From positions 423,356-487,355 of the forward strand of contig NZ_FOVH01000005.1 in assembly GCF_900115095.1 (NCBI RefSeq): 64,000 bases of DNA. The letters run 5' to 3'. The notes beneath the pieces are model-generated. The model saw only the letters and a list, made by a program, of their open reading frames with translations, made no database searches and had not been told where the DNA came from. This document shows positions 18,144-26,339 of the stretch, in pieces. The stretch comes from Actinomadura madurae (GTDB lineage: Bacteria; Actinomycetota; Actinomycetes; Streptosporangiales; Streptosporangiaceae). The translations under genes and the position numbers were made by a program. Each line of letters begins with the position of its first letter. The first letter of the stretch is position 1.

Positions 18144-18167
18144 AAAGCACACTAGCCAGTGTGCTTT
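18144..18167. promoter_or_regulatory. TetR-type operator palindrome
   Basis: A perfect inverted repeat, AAAGCACACT and AGTGTGCTTT separated by AGCC, lies in the 95-bp gap between the crotonase-fold operon and the divergent TetR gene, 20 bp before the TetR start. It is the expected binding site of that TetR. Confidence 0.85.
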
Positions 18168-18187
18168 TCGGTGGCTACGCTACCGGC

Positions 18188-18820
18188 ATGCCCAGAGCCA
18201 TCGCCGAGGTCCAGACGCCGGGACGGCGCCGGCGGTCCGAGGCGAAGCGCGCCGCGATCCTCGACGCGGCCGAGGACCGCTTCCTCGCGGACGGGTACGA
18301 GCGGGCGAGCATGGACGTGATCGCGGCCCGGGCCGGGGTCTCCAAGCGCACCGTGTACGACCACTTCGGCGAGAAGAGCGCCGTCTACCTCCGCGTGGTC
18401 GAGCGCGTCCACGCGTCCCTGGTCCGCACCGTCGGCGCCGCGATCGAGGAGGAGCTGCGGCCCGGACGCGACCTGCGGGAGGGCCTGTCGGCCTTCGCGC
18501 GGCGCATCGTCACCGGCACCTTCCCCTCGTCGGACTACGTGACGTTCCGCAGGCTCGCGTCCGAGCGCGCCGCCCCGCGGCTCGCGCTGTCCACCGGCGA
18601 CCGCCCCGAGCGGATGCTCGCCGCCCGGTTCGCCGAGCTCGCCGCCGGCGGCGGGCTGCGCGCCGACGAGCCGGAGCTCGCGGCGCGCCACTTCACCGCG
18701 CTCACGGTCGAGCTCGCCCTGCACGCGCTCGACGCCGGCGCCGAGACCGGGGCCGACGAGACCGAGATCCTCCGCCTCGTGGACCGCGGGGTCGACGCGT
18801 TCCTACGCGCCTACGGCTGA
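18188..18820 (+). CDS. TetR-family transcriptional regulator
   Basis: A 210-residue repressor with the N-terminal TetR HTH (AAILDAAEDRFLADGYERAS, then VIAARAGVSKRTVYDHFGEKSAV) and a helical ligand-binding C-terminal domain of the TetR_C_14/AefR-like kind. The ATG at 18188 is preferred over upstream codons because the operator lies immediately before it. It is divergent from the crotonase-fold/TPP-decarboxylase operon, which it most likely represses. The 3' end overlaps the convergent Lrp-type gene by 10 bp. Confidence 0.9.
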   Translation: MPRAIAEVQTPGRRRRSEAKRAAILDAAEDRFLADGYERASMDVIAARAGVSKRTVYDHFGEKSAVYLRVVERVHASLVRTVGAAIEEELRPGRDLREGLSAFARRIVTGTFPSSDYVTFRRLASERAAPRLALSTGDRPERMLAARFAELAAGGGLRADEPELAARHFTALTVELALHALDAGAETGADETEILRLVDRGVDAFLRAYG

Positions 18821-19824
18821 GGGTCGTCCGGCAGCAGCGGCACGATCCCGACGGCCCGGCCGTCGGCGTCGAGCACGTGCCCGATCAGCTTCGTCATCTG
18901 CAGGACGACCGAGCGGTCCTGGACGCGCAGCTCCGGCAGTTCACGGCTCATGCGCCACTCCAGATCGTGCACCTCGGCGACGGACCGCAGCCACGCGTCG
19001 ACCACGACGTTGAACGGCCCCGCCACGAAGCTCGCCGCCCGCACGCCCGGGAGGGTGCGGACGCGCCGCTCGGCCGAGCGCAGGTCCTGCACGTCGAGGG
19101 AACCGAAGTACATCGCCCAGACCGACCGGCCGGACAGCTCGTGCGACACGTCGCAGCGCAGGGTCACCAGTCCGCCGTTGCGCATGCGCGCCAGCCGGCG
19201 CCGCACGGCGAGCGCGCCGACGCCGGCGTGCTCCGCGATGCGCTCCAGCGGCATCCGCCCGTCCGCGTGCAGCGCGGCGAGGATCAGGCGGTCGGTCCCG
19301 TCCAGCACGCCGGCCCTCGCGGCGCCGGCCGCCGGCGGCGGGTCGAGCCGCCGCCGCTGCTCGGGGTCGAGGGTGCCGTCCCGCCACCGGCTGACCTCCA
19401 GGGTCGAGCGGGTGAGGAGGTGGCTGCGGACGCGGGCGATGCCCGGGACGCGCGGCACCAGGCCGAGCAGGTAGTCCGACAGCGCCTGGAGGCTCGCCGT
19501 CTGCACGAGCACCACCACGTCGCGGGGGCCGCTGGTCACCTTGATCGACGCCGCCTCCCGGTCCGGGACGAGGTCGCGCGCCACGGCGACCGCCCTGCCG
19601 GGCTCGCAGTCGAGCTCGACGAGGGCGCACACGGGCATCGCTCCGCCCGACGGATGCGCCGTGACCCAGGCGGCGCCCGACGACTCCATGCGCGCCCACC
19701 GCCGGCTCACGGTCGACGGGTTGACGCCGAGCGCCGAGCCGAGATCGCGCCAGCTGGCGCGCGGTGCGGTGCGCACCGCGTCGACGATCGCCAGGTCGAG
19801 CTCGTCGAAGCCGGTGGCGGCCAC
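18811..19824 (-). CDS. Lrp/AsnC-family regulator, duplicated two-unit form
   Basis: A 337-residue protein containing two Lrp units. The first (residues about 1-150) starts with FDELDLAIVDAVRTAPRASWRDLGSALGVNPSTVSRR. The second (about 175-320) starts with LDGTDRLILAALHADGRMPLERIAEHAG. Each unit has an HTH followed by a RAM-like alpha/beta domain. This double arrangement is common in actinobacteria. It is divergent from the amidohydrolase-MFS pair across a 90-bp gap and is their probable regulator, with an amino-acid-like effector. It converges on and overlaps the TetR gene. Confidence 0.88.
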   Translation of the reverse strand: MAATGFDELDLAIVDAVRTAPRASWRDLGSALGVNPSTVSRRWARMESSGAAWVTAHPSGGAMPVCALVELDCEPGRAVAVARDLVPDREAASIKVTSGPRDVVVLVQTASLQALSDYLLGLVPRVPGIARVRSHLLTRSTLEVSRWRDGTLDPEQRRRLDPPPAAGAARAGVLDGTDRLILAALHADGRMPLERIAEHAGVGALAVRRRLARMRNGGLVTLRCDVSHELSGRSVWAMYFGSLDVQDLRSAERRVRTLPGVRAASFVAGPFNVVVDAWLRSVAEVHDLEWRMSRELPELRVQDRSVVLQMTKLIGHVLDADGRAVGIVPLLPDDPQP

Positions 19825-19914
19825 GAGGTGTCCTTTCCTGCGCGGGAGGTACCCCCGCGAGAGATTTCATGCAATGTGCGGCCACGTTCCATCGGCAACT
19901 CTAGCGTCGCCGCC

Positions 19915-21186
19915 ATGCAGACCTCCGAAGCCGCCGCCCTGCGGATCCATCGGGTCCGCCTCATCGACGGCGTGAGCGACGAGGTCGTCGAGGACGCGGT
20001 GCTCGAATCCGACGACGCGGGCCGCATCACCTACGCCGGCCCCGCCGCGGGAGCCCCGCCGGCGCGGCCCGGCGCGACCGAGATCGACGGCGAGGGCGGC
20101 ACTCTGCTGCCCGGCCTCTTCGACTGCCACACCCATCTCGGCATGCCCTCGGACCGGTCGGTCTTCGAGGCGGCGCTGATGAGCGACCCGGTGCTCACCG
20201 CCCTGGACACCGTCGACCGCCTGGAGCGCACGCTGCGGGCGGGCATCACGTCGGTCCGCGACCTCGGCGCGCTCCCGGCCGGGTACCGCGAGGCGGTCGC
20301 CCGCGGGCGCGTCGCCGGACCGCGGATCCAGACCTCGATCGCCGTCATCGGCCACACCGGCGGCCACGCGGACCCCACGCTGCCGAACGGCAGGAGCCTC
20401 GACCTCGACGCCTGCGTCATCGCGGACGACGCGACCGGGGCGCGGGTCGCGGTGCGCGAGCTGGTGCGCGCCGGCGCCGACGTGCTCAAGATCTGCACGA
20501 GCGGCGGCATCACCAGCGCCGCCGACGACCCCGACGACCAGGACCTGCTGGACGAGGAGATCCGGGCCGTCGTCGACGAGGCGGAGCGGCACGGCGGCCG
20601 GGCCGTCGCCTCGCACGCCCAGGGCCGGGCGGGCATCCTGTCCGCCCTCCGCGGCGGCGTCCGCTCGGTCGAGCACGGCTTCGGGATCGACGACGAGGGC
20701 TGCGACCTCCTCGGCGAGCGCGGCGCGTTCCTCGTGCCGACCCTCTCCGCGGTCTTCCAGCCGCTCGACCCCGCGACCACCACGCCGTGGCGCTACCAGA
20801 AGAAGCTGCGCTGGAACGCGATCGCCAAGGAGAACATCGCCCGCGCGATCGAGCGGAAGGTGCCGATCGCGGCGGGCACCGACGCCGGGATCACGCCGCA
20901 CGGCGAGAACCCGTTCGAGCTGTGGTGCCTGGTCGAGCTCGGGATGGCGCCCATGGACGCCGTCCGCGCCGCCACCGCGGCCGGCGCCCGCCTGCTCGGC
21001 GTCGACGACCGGCTGGGCGTTCTGCGGCCGGGCCACCTCGCCGACGTCGTGCTGTGCGCGGACGATCCGCTCCGCGACATCCGGGCGCTCGGCGACCCCT
21101 CCCGCATCACCCTCGTCGCCCAGCAGGGCGTCGTCCGCGCCACCCGTCTCGGCGACGGTCTCCAAGCGGAGGGACAGCACTCATGA
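19915..21186 (+). CDS. Metal-dependent amidohydrolase (imidazolonepropionase/prolidase-like)
   Basis: A 423-residue cytoplasmic TIM-barrel hydrolase of the amidohydrolase superfamily. Metal ligands are visible as DCHTHLGMP (HxH), a Lys in VLKICTSGG, His in ASHAQGRA, His in VEHGFGI and Asp in AAGTDAGI. These are those of the binuclear subgroup that includes prolidase-like and imidazolonepropionase-like enzymes cleaving N-acyl or dipeptide bonds. The stop overlaps the start of an MFS gene (ATGA), so uptake or export of the substrate is coupled to hydrolysis. The divergent Lrp-type regulator suggests an amino-acid-derived substrate. Confidence 0.88.
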   Translation: MQTSEAAALRIHRVRLIDGVSDEVVEDAVLESDDAGRITYAGPAAGAPPARPGATEIDGEGGTLLPGLFDCHTHLGMPSDRSVFEAALMSDPVLTALDTVDRLERTLRAGITSVRDLGALPAGYREAVARGRVAGPRIQTSIAVIGHTGGHADPTLPNGRSLDLDACVIADDATGARVAVRELVRAGADVLKICTSGGITSAADDPDDQDLLDEEIRAVVDEAERHGGRAVASHAQGRAGILSALRGGVRSVEHGFGIDDEGCDLLGERGAFLVPTLSAVFQPLDPATTTPWRYQKKLRWNAIAKENIARAIERKVPIAAGTDAGITPHGENPFELWCLVELGMAPMDAVRAATAAGARLLGVDDRLGVLRPGHLADVVLCADDPLRDIRALGDPSRITLVAQQGVVRATRLGDGLQAEGQHS

Positions 21187-22664
21187 CCGATCTCGGCTCC
21201 ACCGCCACGGACGGCAGGCGCACGGCAGCGCTCCACAACGGATGGACGCCCAAGGTCGCCTCCTATGTCGCGATCCTCATCCTCGTCAACGTCATGGTCG
21301 ACAGCGTCGTCACGGCGCCGACCTTCGTCCTCCCCCATCTGGCGCGGGCCTTCGACACCACCCAGTTCGCCTGGATCGGGTCGAGCGCCATGCTCGCGGG
21401 CGCCATGTGGGCGCCGCTGCTGGGCAAGAGCGCGGACATCCACGGCAAGCGCCGGGTGCTCGTGATCACGCTGCTCGTCGCCGCGGCCGGCGGGCTCGTG
21501 TGCCTGTCCGCGCCGCACCTCACCGTGTTCGTGCTGGGACGGCTCCTCCAGGGCGCGGCCGTGGCGGCGCTCTTCCTCTCGATCGCCATCATCCGCGACA
21601 TCTGCGCCAGGAAGTTCTCGATGGTGGTCACGGGCGTCGTCACGGCCGGGTCGGCCGTGTTCGGCATCGTGACCCCGTTCGTCCTGGAGCCGGCGATCGA
21701 CGTCTTCGGCTGGCGGTCCGTCTTCGTGATCTCCGCGTCGTTCGCGGCGGCCGCCGCGCTGCTGACCCGCCTCGTCGTCCCCGACACGCGGCAGCGGACG
21801 CCCGGCACGGTCGACGTCGCGGGCGCGCTCGTCCTCGGCGGCGGCATCGCGGGCGTCCTCGGCTACATCAGCCTCGGGCAGGTCCTCGGCTGGGCGGGCC
21901 CGGTTCCGCTCCTGGTGCTCGCGGCCGGGGCCGCCGCCCTGGTGTACTGGCGCGCCGTTCTCAGCCGCAAACCGGAACCCATCATCGACATCCGCGGCAT
22001 CTCTCTCACGCTCGGGCTCGGGCTGCTCGTGGTCGTCATGGGCACGGGCGCCTACCAGAGCAAGCTGCAGCTGATCAGCATGCTCGTGGAGACCTCGCCC
22101 GACGAGGGGCTGGGATACGGGCTCGCCAGCCCCCTCGCCCTCGGGCTGATGTTCGGCGTCCCGTCCATCGGCATCGCGCTGGGCGGCGTCGGCTCCGGCG
22201 CCATCGCCACCCGCGTCGGCCCGGCGTGGTGCCTCGCGGTGGCCATCCTGACCGGAACGACCGGCACCGCGCTGATGTACTTCGGTGACGGCCCGAGCCA
22301 CCTCGCCGTCGCCGTGCCGGCCTCGTTCCTGCTCAGCCTGACCGCCGGCAATCTCGTGACCTCCGGGTTCAACCTGGCATCGATCCTCGCCCCGCGGGAA
22401 CGGCAGGCCACGGTCTCCGGACTGGTCATGGTCATGGTCGCCATCGGATCGGTGACGATGAACTTCGTCGGATCCGCCATCCTCGGCGAGACGGCCGTCG
22501 TCGTCGACGGCGAGAAGGTGAACTCGGTGACCGGCATCTACGTCTACATCGCCACGATCGGCGGCGTGTTCGTCCTGGCCGCGATCCCGGCGCTGTTCCT
22601 GGTCCGCGCGATGCGCGGCCGGACCGGCGCCGGCACGGAGACCTCCTCCGTCGGCCACCTCTGA
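21183..22664 (+). CDS. MFS transporter
   Basis: A 493-residue major-facilitator protein with about 14 hydrophobic spans. The loop 2-3 signature appears as GKSADIHGKRRV, and span 4 as GRLLQGAAVAALFLSIAIIRD. The start overlaps the amidohydrolase stop (ATGA), so both are made from one mRNA. It probably carries the amidohydrolase substrate or product; direction of transport cannot be told from sequence. The region around ILGETAVVVDGEKVNSVTG forms an extracytoplasmic loop before the last span. Confidence 0.88.
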   Translation: MTDLGSTATDGRRTAALHNGWTPKVASYVAILILVNVMVDSVVTAPTFVLPHLARAFDTTQFAWIGSSAMLAGAMWAPLLGKSADIHGKRRVLVITLLVAAAGGLVCLSAPHLTVFVLGRLLQGAAVAALFLSIAIIRDICARKFSMVVTGVVTAGSAVFGIVTPFVLEPAIDVFGWRSVFVISASFAAAAALLTRLVVPDTRQRTPGTVDVAGALVLGGGIAGVLGYISLGQVLGWAGPVPLLVLAAGAAALVYWRAVLSRKPEPIIDIRGISLTLGLGLLVVVMGTGAYQSKLQLISMLVETSPDEGLGYGLASPLALGLMFGVPSIGIALGGVGSGAIATRVGPAWCLAVAILTGTTGTALMYFGDGPSHLAVAVPASFLLSLTAGNLVTSGFNLASILAPRERQATVSGLVMVMVAIGSVTMNFVGSAILGETAVVVDGEKVNSVTGIYVYIATIGGVFVLAAIPALFLVRAMRGRTGAGTETSSVGHL

Positions 22665-22753
22665 TCGGACCCGCGTCCCCTGGAGGGCGTGCGGCGTCCA
22701 ATGGCAATGACAAAGAGTGTTCGATCAGTAGCTCAACGTCATACCATCAGGTC

Positions 22754-25627
22754 GTGGAGGGCGTTCGCTACGAGTTCAGGCTCCTCGGGCCGCTGGAGGT
22801 CCGGCGGGACGGGGTCCCGGTGCCGATCGGCGCGGCCAAGCTCCGGCTGCTGCTGGCGTCGCTGCTCGTCGACGCCGGCCGCGTCGTCACCCTCGACACG
22901 CTGGTGTACCGGCTGTGGGGGGAGGCGCCCCCCGGCCGGCCCCGCAATGCTCTGCAGAACTACGTCCTGCGCCTGCGCCGTGCGTTCGGAGAGGACGGCG
23001 GCCGGGTGGTGGTGTCCCATGCGCTGGGCTATTCGATCGCGGTCGATCCGGACGCGATGGACCTGCACCGGTTCGCGGCGCTGGTGAGCCGTGGCCGCGC
23101 CGCGTTGCAGGACGGATTCCCAGAGCGGGCGGCGGGCCCGCTGCGAGAGGCACTGGACCTGTGCCAGGGCGAACCGCTTTCGGACCTGCCCCCCGGCCTG
23201 CTGCCCGATGTCGTCGCGATGCTGGCCGAGCAGCGCCTGGACGCGCTGGAGCTGAGGATCGACGCCGATCTGGCGCTGGGCCGGTTCCACGAGGTGGTGC
23301 CGGAGCTGCGGGCGCTGGTCGGGGCGCACCCGCTGCGGGAGCGGTTCTGGGCGCAGCGGATGCGGGCGCTGTACCTGTCCGGGCGCCGGGGAGAAGCGCT
23401 GGAGTGCTACCGCACCGTCGCCTCCCTGCTCGCCGACGAGCTGGGCGTCGATCCTGGGGCCGACCTCCAGGCCCTGCATCTGGCCATGCTGGCGGAGCGT
23501 CCCGGGCCGGACCTGACCCCGGTGCGTCGACGGCCGGCGCGGGGAAACCTTCCCGCCGAGACGAACTCCTTCGTCGGACGCGAAGACCAGCTCGCGCGGA
23601 CGCTGCGGACACTGGAGGAGGCCCGGCTGGTCACCCTGACCGGGGTCGGCGGTGTCGGCAAGACCCGGCTCGCGTTGCGGGTGGCGGCCGAAGCCGCTCC
23701 CGCCTTCGCCGACGGCGCCTGGCTCGCGGACCTGGCGCAGCTGGTGCCGCGCACCGAGGCCGAGCAGCTCTACCGGACGATCGCCGAGTCGCTGGGCCTG
23801 CACGACCATTCGCCCCGGTCCCCCGCCGACGCCGTCGCCGACCATCTGCGGGACCGGCGCCTGCTGCTCGTCCTGGATAACTGCGAGCACCTGGTCGAGG
23901 AGGTCGCCGCACTGGCACAGCGGCTGCTGTGCGCGGCCCCGGCACTGCGGATCCTCGCCACCAGCCGGGAACGGCTCGCCGTGCCGGGCGAGCACGTCCT
24001 GCTGGTCCCCGGCCTCGCGTTGCCGCCCGGAACAGGCGAATCGGACGAGGGCCGCTCGGAGGCGCTGCGCCTCCTGCTGGACCGCGCCGCCGCGTCCGCC
24101 CCGGAGTTCGGCGTCACCGACCGCAACCGCGGCGCGATCGTGCGGCTGTGCCGGCTCCTTGACGGCATCCCCCTGGCCATCGAACTGGCCGCGGTGCGGC
24201 TGAGCTCGATGGCGGTCGAGGAGATCCTGGACCGCCTGGACGACCGGTTCCAGCCGCTGTCGGCGTCCCCCGCCCGCGCCCGCGGCCGCTACCGGCGGAC
24301 CCTGCGGGCGGTGATCGGCTGGAGCCACGGGCTGTGCACCGAGGGCGAGCGCCTGCTGTGGGCGCGGCTCTCGATCTTCTCCGGCGGGTTCGACCTGGAG
24401 GCGGCGGAGGCGGTGTGCGCGGGCGGCGGCGTCACCCCCGCCGAGGTGGCGGACCTGCTCGCCGGCCTCGTGCACAAGTCGATCGTCATGGCCGACGGCA
24501 CCGAGGGCAGGACCCGCTACCGCCTGCTGGAGACCATCCGCCGGTACGGTCGCCAGCAGCTGCGCGAGGCGGGGGCCATCGACGAGTTCCGTCTCCGGCA
24601 CACCCGTCACTACCGGGACCTGACGCTCCGCGCGGCGGCCCACTGGTGCGGCCCGGACGAGGTCGACTGGCTGTGCCGGCTGCGCCGCGACCTGCCCGAC
24701 CTGCGCGGGGCGCTGGAGTCGTGCGCCACAGGCCCGGGTCCGGCCGCCGCCGGCCTGGACATCGTGATCAATCTGCTCCGGACGCGGTTCTGGTTCTTCA
24801 GCGGCACGCTGGGAGAGGCGCGCCACTGGCTGGACCAGCTGTCCACGGCCCGGCCCGGGGACGCGCCGGACGAGCGGGAGACGGCCGCGGCGGCGATGCG
24901 GGCCTTCCTGATCATCGTCCAGGGCGACCGCCGCGCGGTGCCGGAGGCGATCGCGGCGTGCCGGGCGGCCGCGGCGGCGCACCCCTGCGCGCCCGCCGTC
25001 TACGTCGAGGGCGTCCACGCCCTGCTCCGCGGCAACGACGCGCGCTCCATCGCCCTGCTCGCCCGTGCCCGTGCGGAGTTCCTCGCCGCCGGCCAGGCCG
25101 GCGACGCCCACATGGCCACCATGTTCTGGGCCATGGCCGCCGCCTACCTGGGCGACCGGGACACCGCCGTCCACGCTCGCGACGTCTACGGCACCGAAGC
25201 CGAGACGACGGGAGCGGCCTGGGCCGCCTCCTGGGCCCTGTGGACGGCCGGTCTCGCCGAACTCCGGCACGGCGAGCCGTCGCGCGCGCTGGCTCCGCTG
25301 CGCGAGGCGCTGGTACGCCAGCACGCCATAGGCGATGACTGGGGACCTGTCTGGGACGTGGAGGCCCTGGCGTGGACGGCCGCCGCCATCGGACAGCACC
25401 ACCGGGCCGCCGTCCTGCTGGGCGCAGCGCATCGGCTACGGCAGGCGACCGGGGTCACGCTGACCGGCCTCAAGCCGTTCCAGGCCGCCCACGCCGAGGC
25501 CGCGCGGCTGATCCGCGGCGCGCTGACGCGGGAGGCCTACGCGCAAGCCTGGCACCGGGGATCGGCCGACGACGACGGCGTCGGGCTGGCGCTGACGATG
25601 GTGGACGAGATCATCGGTTCCCTCTGA
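22754..25627 (+). CDS. SARP-type regulator with NB-ARC ATPase (AfsR-like)
   Basis: A 957-residue transcriptional activator. Residues about 1-95 are an OmpR-type winged helix (FRLLGPLEVRRDGVPVPIGAAK), followed by a BTAD domain (about 100-245, ending EALECYRTVASLLADELGVDPG). Next is an NB-ARC ATPase with P-loop GVGGVGKTRLAL near residue 297 and LLVLDNCEHL as Walker B. The rest is an LuxR/AfsR-like helical C-terminus without clear TPRs. It begins at GTG 22754. Such proteins activate antibiotic clusters; it lies 4.7 kb left of the cluster here and could control it, but no binding repeats are identified. Confidence 0.9.
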   Translation: MEGVRYEFRLLGPLEVRRDGVPVPIGAAKLRLLLASLLVDAGRVVTLDTLVYRLWGEAPPGRPRNALQNYVLRLRRAFGEDGGRVVVSHALGYSIAVDPDAMDLHRFAALVSRGRAALQDGFPERAAGPLREALDLCQGEPLSDLPPGLLPDVVAMLAEQRLDALELRIDADLALGRFHEVVPELRALVGAHPLRERFWAQRMRALYLSGRRGEALECYRTVASLLADELGVDPGADLQALHLAMLAERPGPDLTPVRRRPARGNLPAETNSFVGREDQLARTLRTLEEARLVTLTGVGGVGKTRLALRVAAEAAPAFADGAWLADLAQLVPRTEAEQLYRTIAESLGLHDHSPRSPADAVADHLRDRRLLLVLDNCEHLVEEVAALAQRLLCAAPALRILATSRERLAVPGEHVLLVPGLALPPGTGESDEGRSEALRLLLDRAAASAPEFGVTDRNRGAIVRLCRLLDGIPLAIELAAVRLSSMAVEEILDRLDDRFQPLSASPARARGRYRRTLRAVIGWSHGLCTEGERLLWARLSIFSGGFDLEAAEAVCAGGGVTPAEVADLLAGLVHKSIVMADGTEGRTRYRLLETIRRYGRQQLREAGAIDEFRLRHTRHYRDLTLRAAAHWCGPDEVDWLCRLRRDLPDLRGALESCATGPGPAAAGLDIVINLLRTRFWFFSGTLGEARHWLDQLSTARPGDAPDERETAAAAMRAFLIIVQGDRRAVPEAIAACRAAAAAHPCAPAVYVEGVHALLRGNDARSIALLARARAEFLAAGQAGDAHMATMFWAMAAAYLGDRDTAVHARDVYGTEAETTGAAWAASWALWTAGLAELRHGEPSRALAPLREALVRQHAIGDDWGPVWDVEALAWTAAAIGQHHRAAVLLGAAHRLRQATGVTLTGLKPFQAAHAEAARLIRGALTREAYAQAWHRGSADDDGVGLALTMVDEIIGSL

Positions 25628-25628
25628 A

Positions 25629-25658
25629 CCGCGGCGCACGCGTGGGCGTGCGCCGCGG
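25629..25658. terminator. Bidirectional hairpin terminator
   Basis: A perfect 13-bp stem (25629-25641 with 25646-25658, 4-nt loop) lies between the convergent SARP and secreted-protein genes, 2 bp after the SARP stop. Confidence 0.8.
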
Positions 25659-25667
25659 CCTAGTGCG

Positions 25668-26222
25668 TCACCACCACTGATTGCAGAAGGTCTTGCCGTC
25701 GGTCCGTGAGCAGGCGCGGAATCTCAGCGACGATCCCTTCTCGGTGCGCGCCGCCGGGGTCGAGACTTCCTGGCCGTCCGCGGTGACCACGAACGGGCCG
25801 CACTGCAGCCACCGGCCTCCGCCCCGGGTGACGTCCATCCAGACGGCGTCCCCCCGCTTGGTCTCCCGGCCGATGTGCGCCCAGCCGTGCTGGATGCCGT
25901 TGATCCTGCCGACGCGCAACTGCACGCGCCGGGCGCTCGTCGTGCCGGCCCGGTGCCAGTGCGCGACGAAGTCGAAGCCGGGCCCGGGCTTCCACCAGTT
26001 CGCGCAGTCGGCCGGGGACGCCGGCCGGGCGGAGGACGTGCGGGCGGCCGTTCCGGCGGCGGTCGCGCCACCCGCCGGAACGGCCGCGAGGACCAGCACG
26101 GTGCCGGTCAGGAGTGCCGGGGCGACGTACCGGCGGATGCTCCGGCTCCCCCGCCGGGGGGCCGCCGTGAGGGTGGCGACGCTTCCGGAGCGTGTGGTGA
26201 GGTCGCGGTCTTTCTCGCGCAT
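25668..26222 (-). CDS. Secreted protein of unknown function
   Basis: A 184-residue protein with an Arg-rich start, a hydrophobic segment (YVAPALLTGTVLVLAAVPAGG, residues about 32-52) and Ala/Thr-rich cleavage region, so it is exported through Sec or kept as a membrane anchor. The mature part contains four cysteines (in ADCANWW, LQCGPF, FRACSR and FCNQWW), consistent with two disulfides, and many Trp/Arg. I recognise no family. Other start codons downstream of residue 1 are possible because the N-terminal 30 residues are unusually long for a signal peptide. Confidence 0.65.
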   Translation of the reverse strand: MREKDRDLTTRSGSVATLTAAPRRGSRSIRRYVAPALLTGTVLVLAAVPAGGATAAGTAARTSSARPASPADCANWWKPGPGFDFVAHWHRAGTTSARRVQLRVGRINGIQHGWAHIGRETKRGDAVWMDVTRGGGRWLQCGPFVVTADGQEVSTPAARTEKGSSLRFRACSRTDGKTFCNQWW

Positions 26223-26339
26223 CGAGATCTCCGATCTGTGGGTCGGGCGCGGCTCGGACGCTGCCCACGCTCGCTCGATGCGCTATCGCCCCGGTCACTC
26301 CCCGGTCACACGCCGCACCGGCGTGAGGTGACGGTGCGG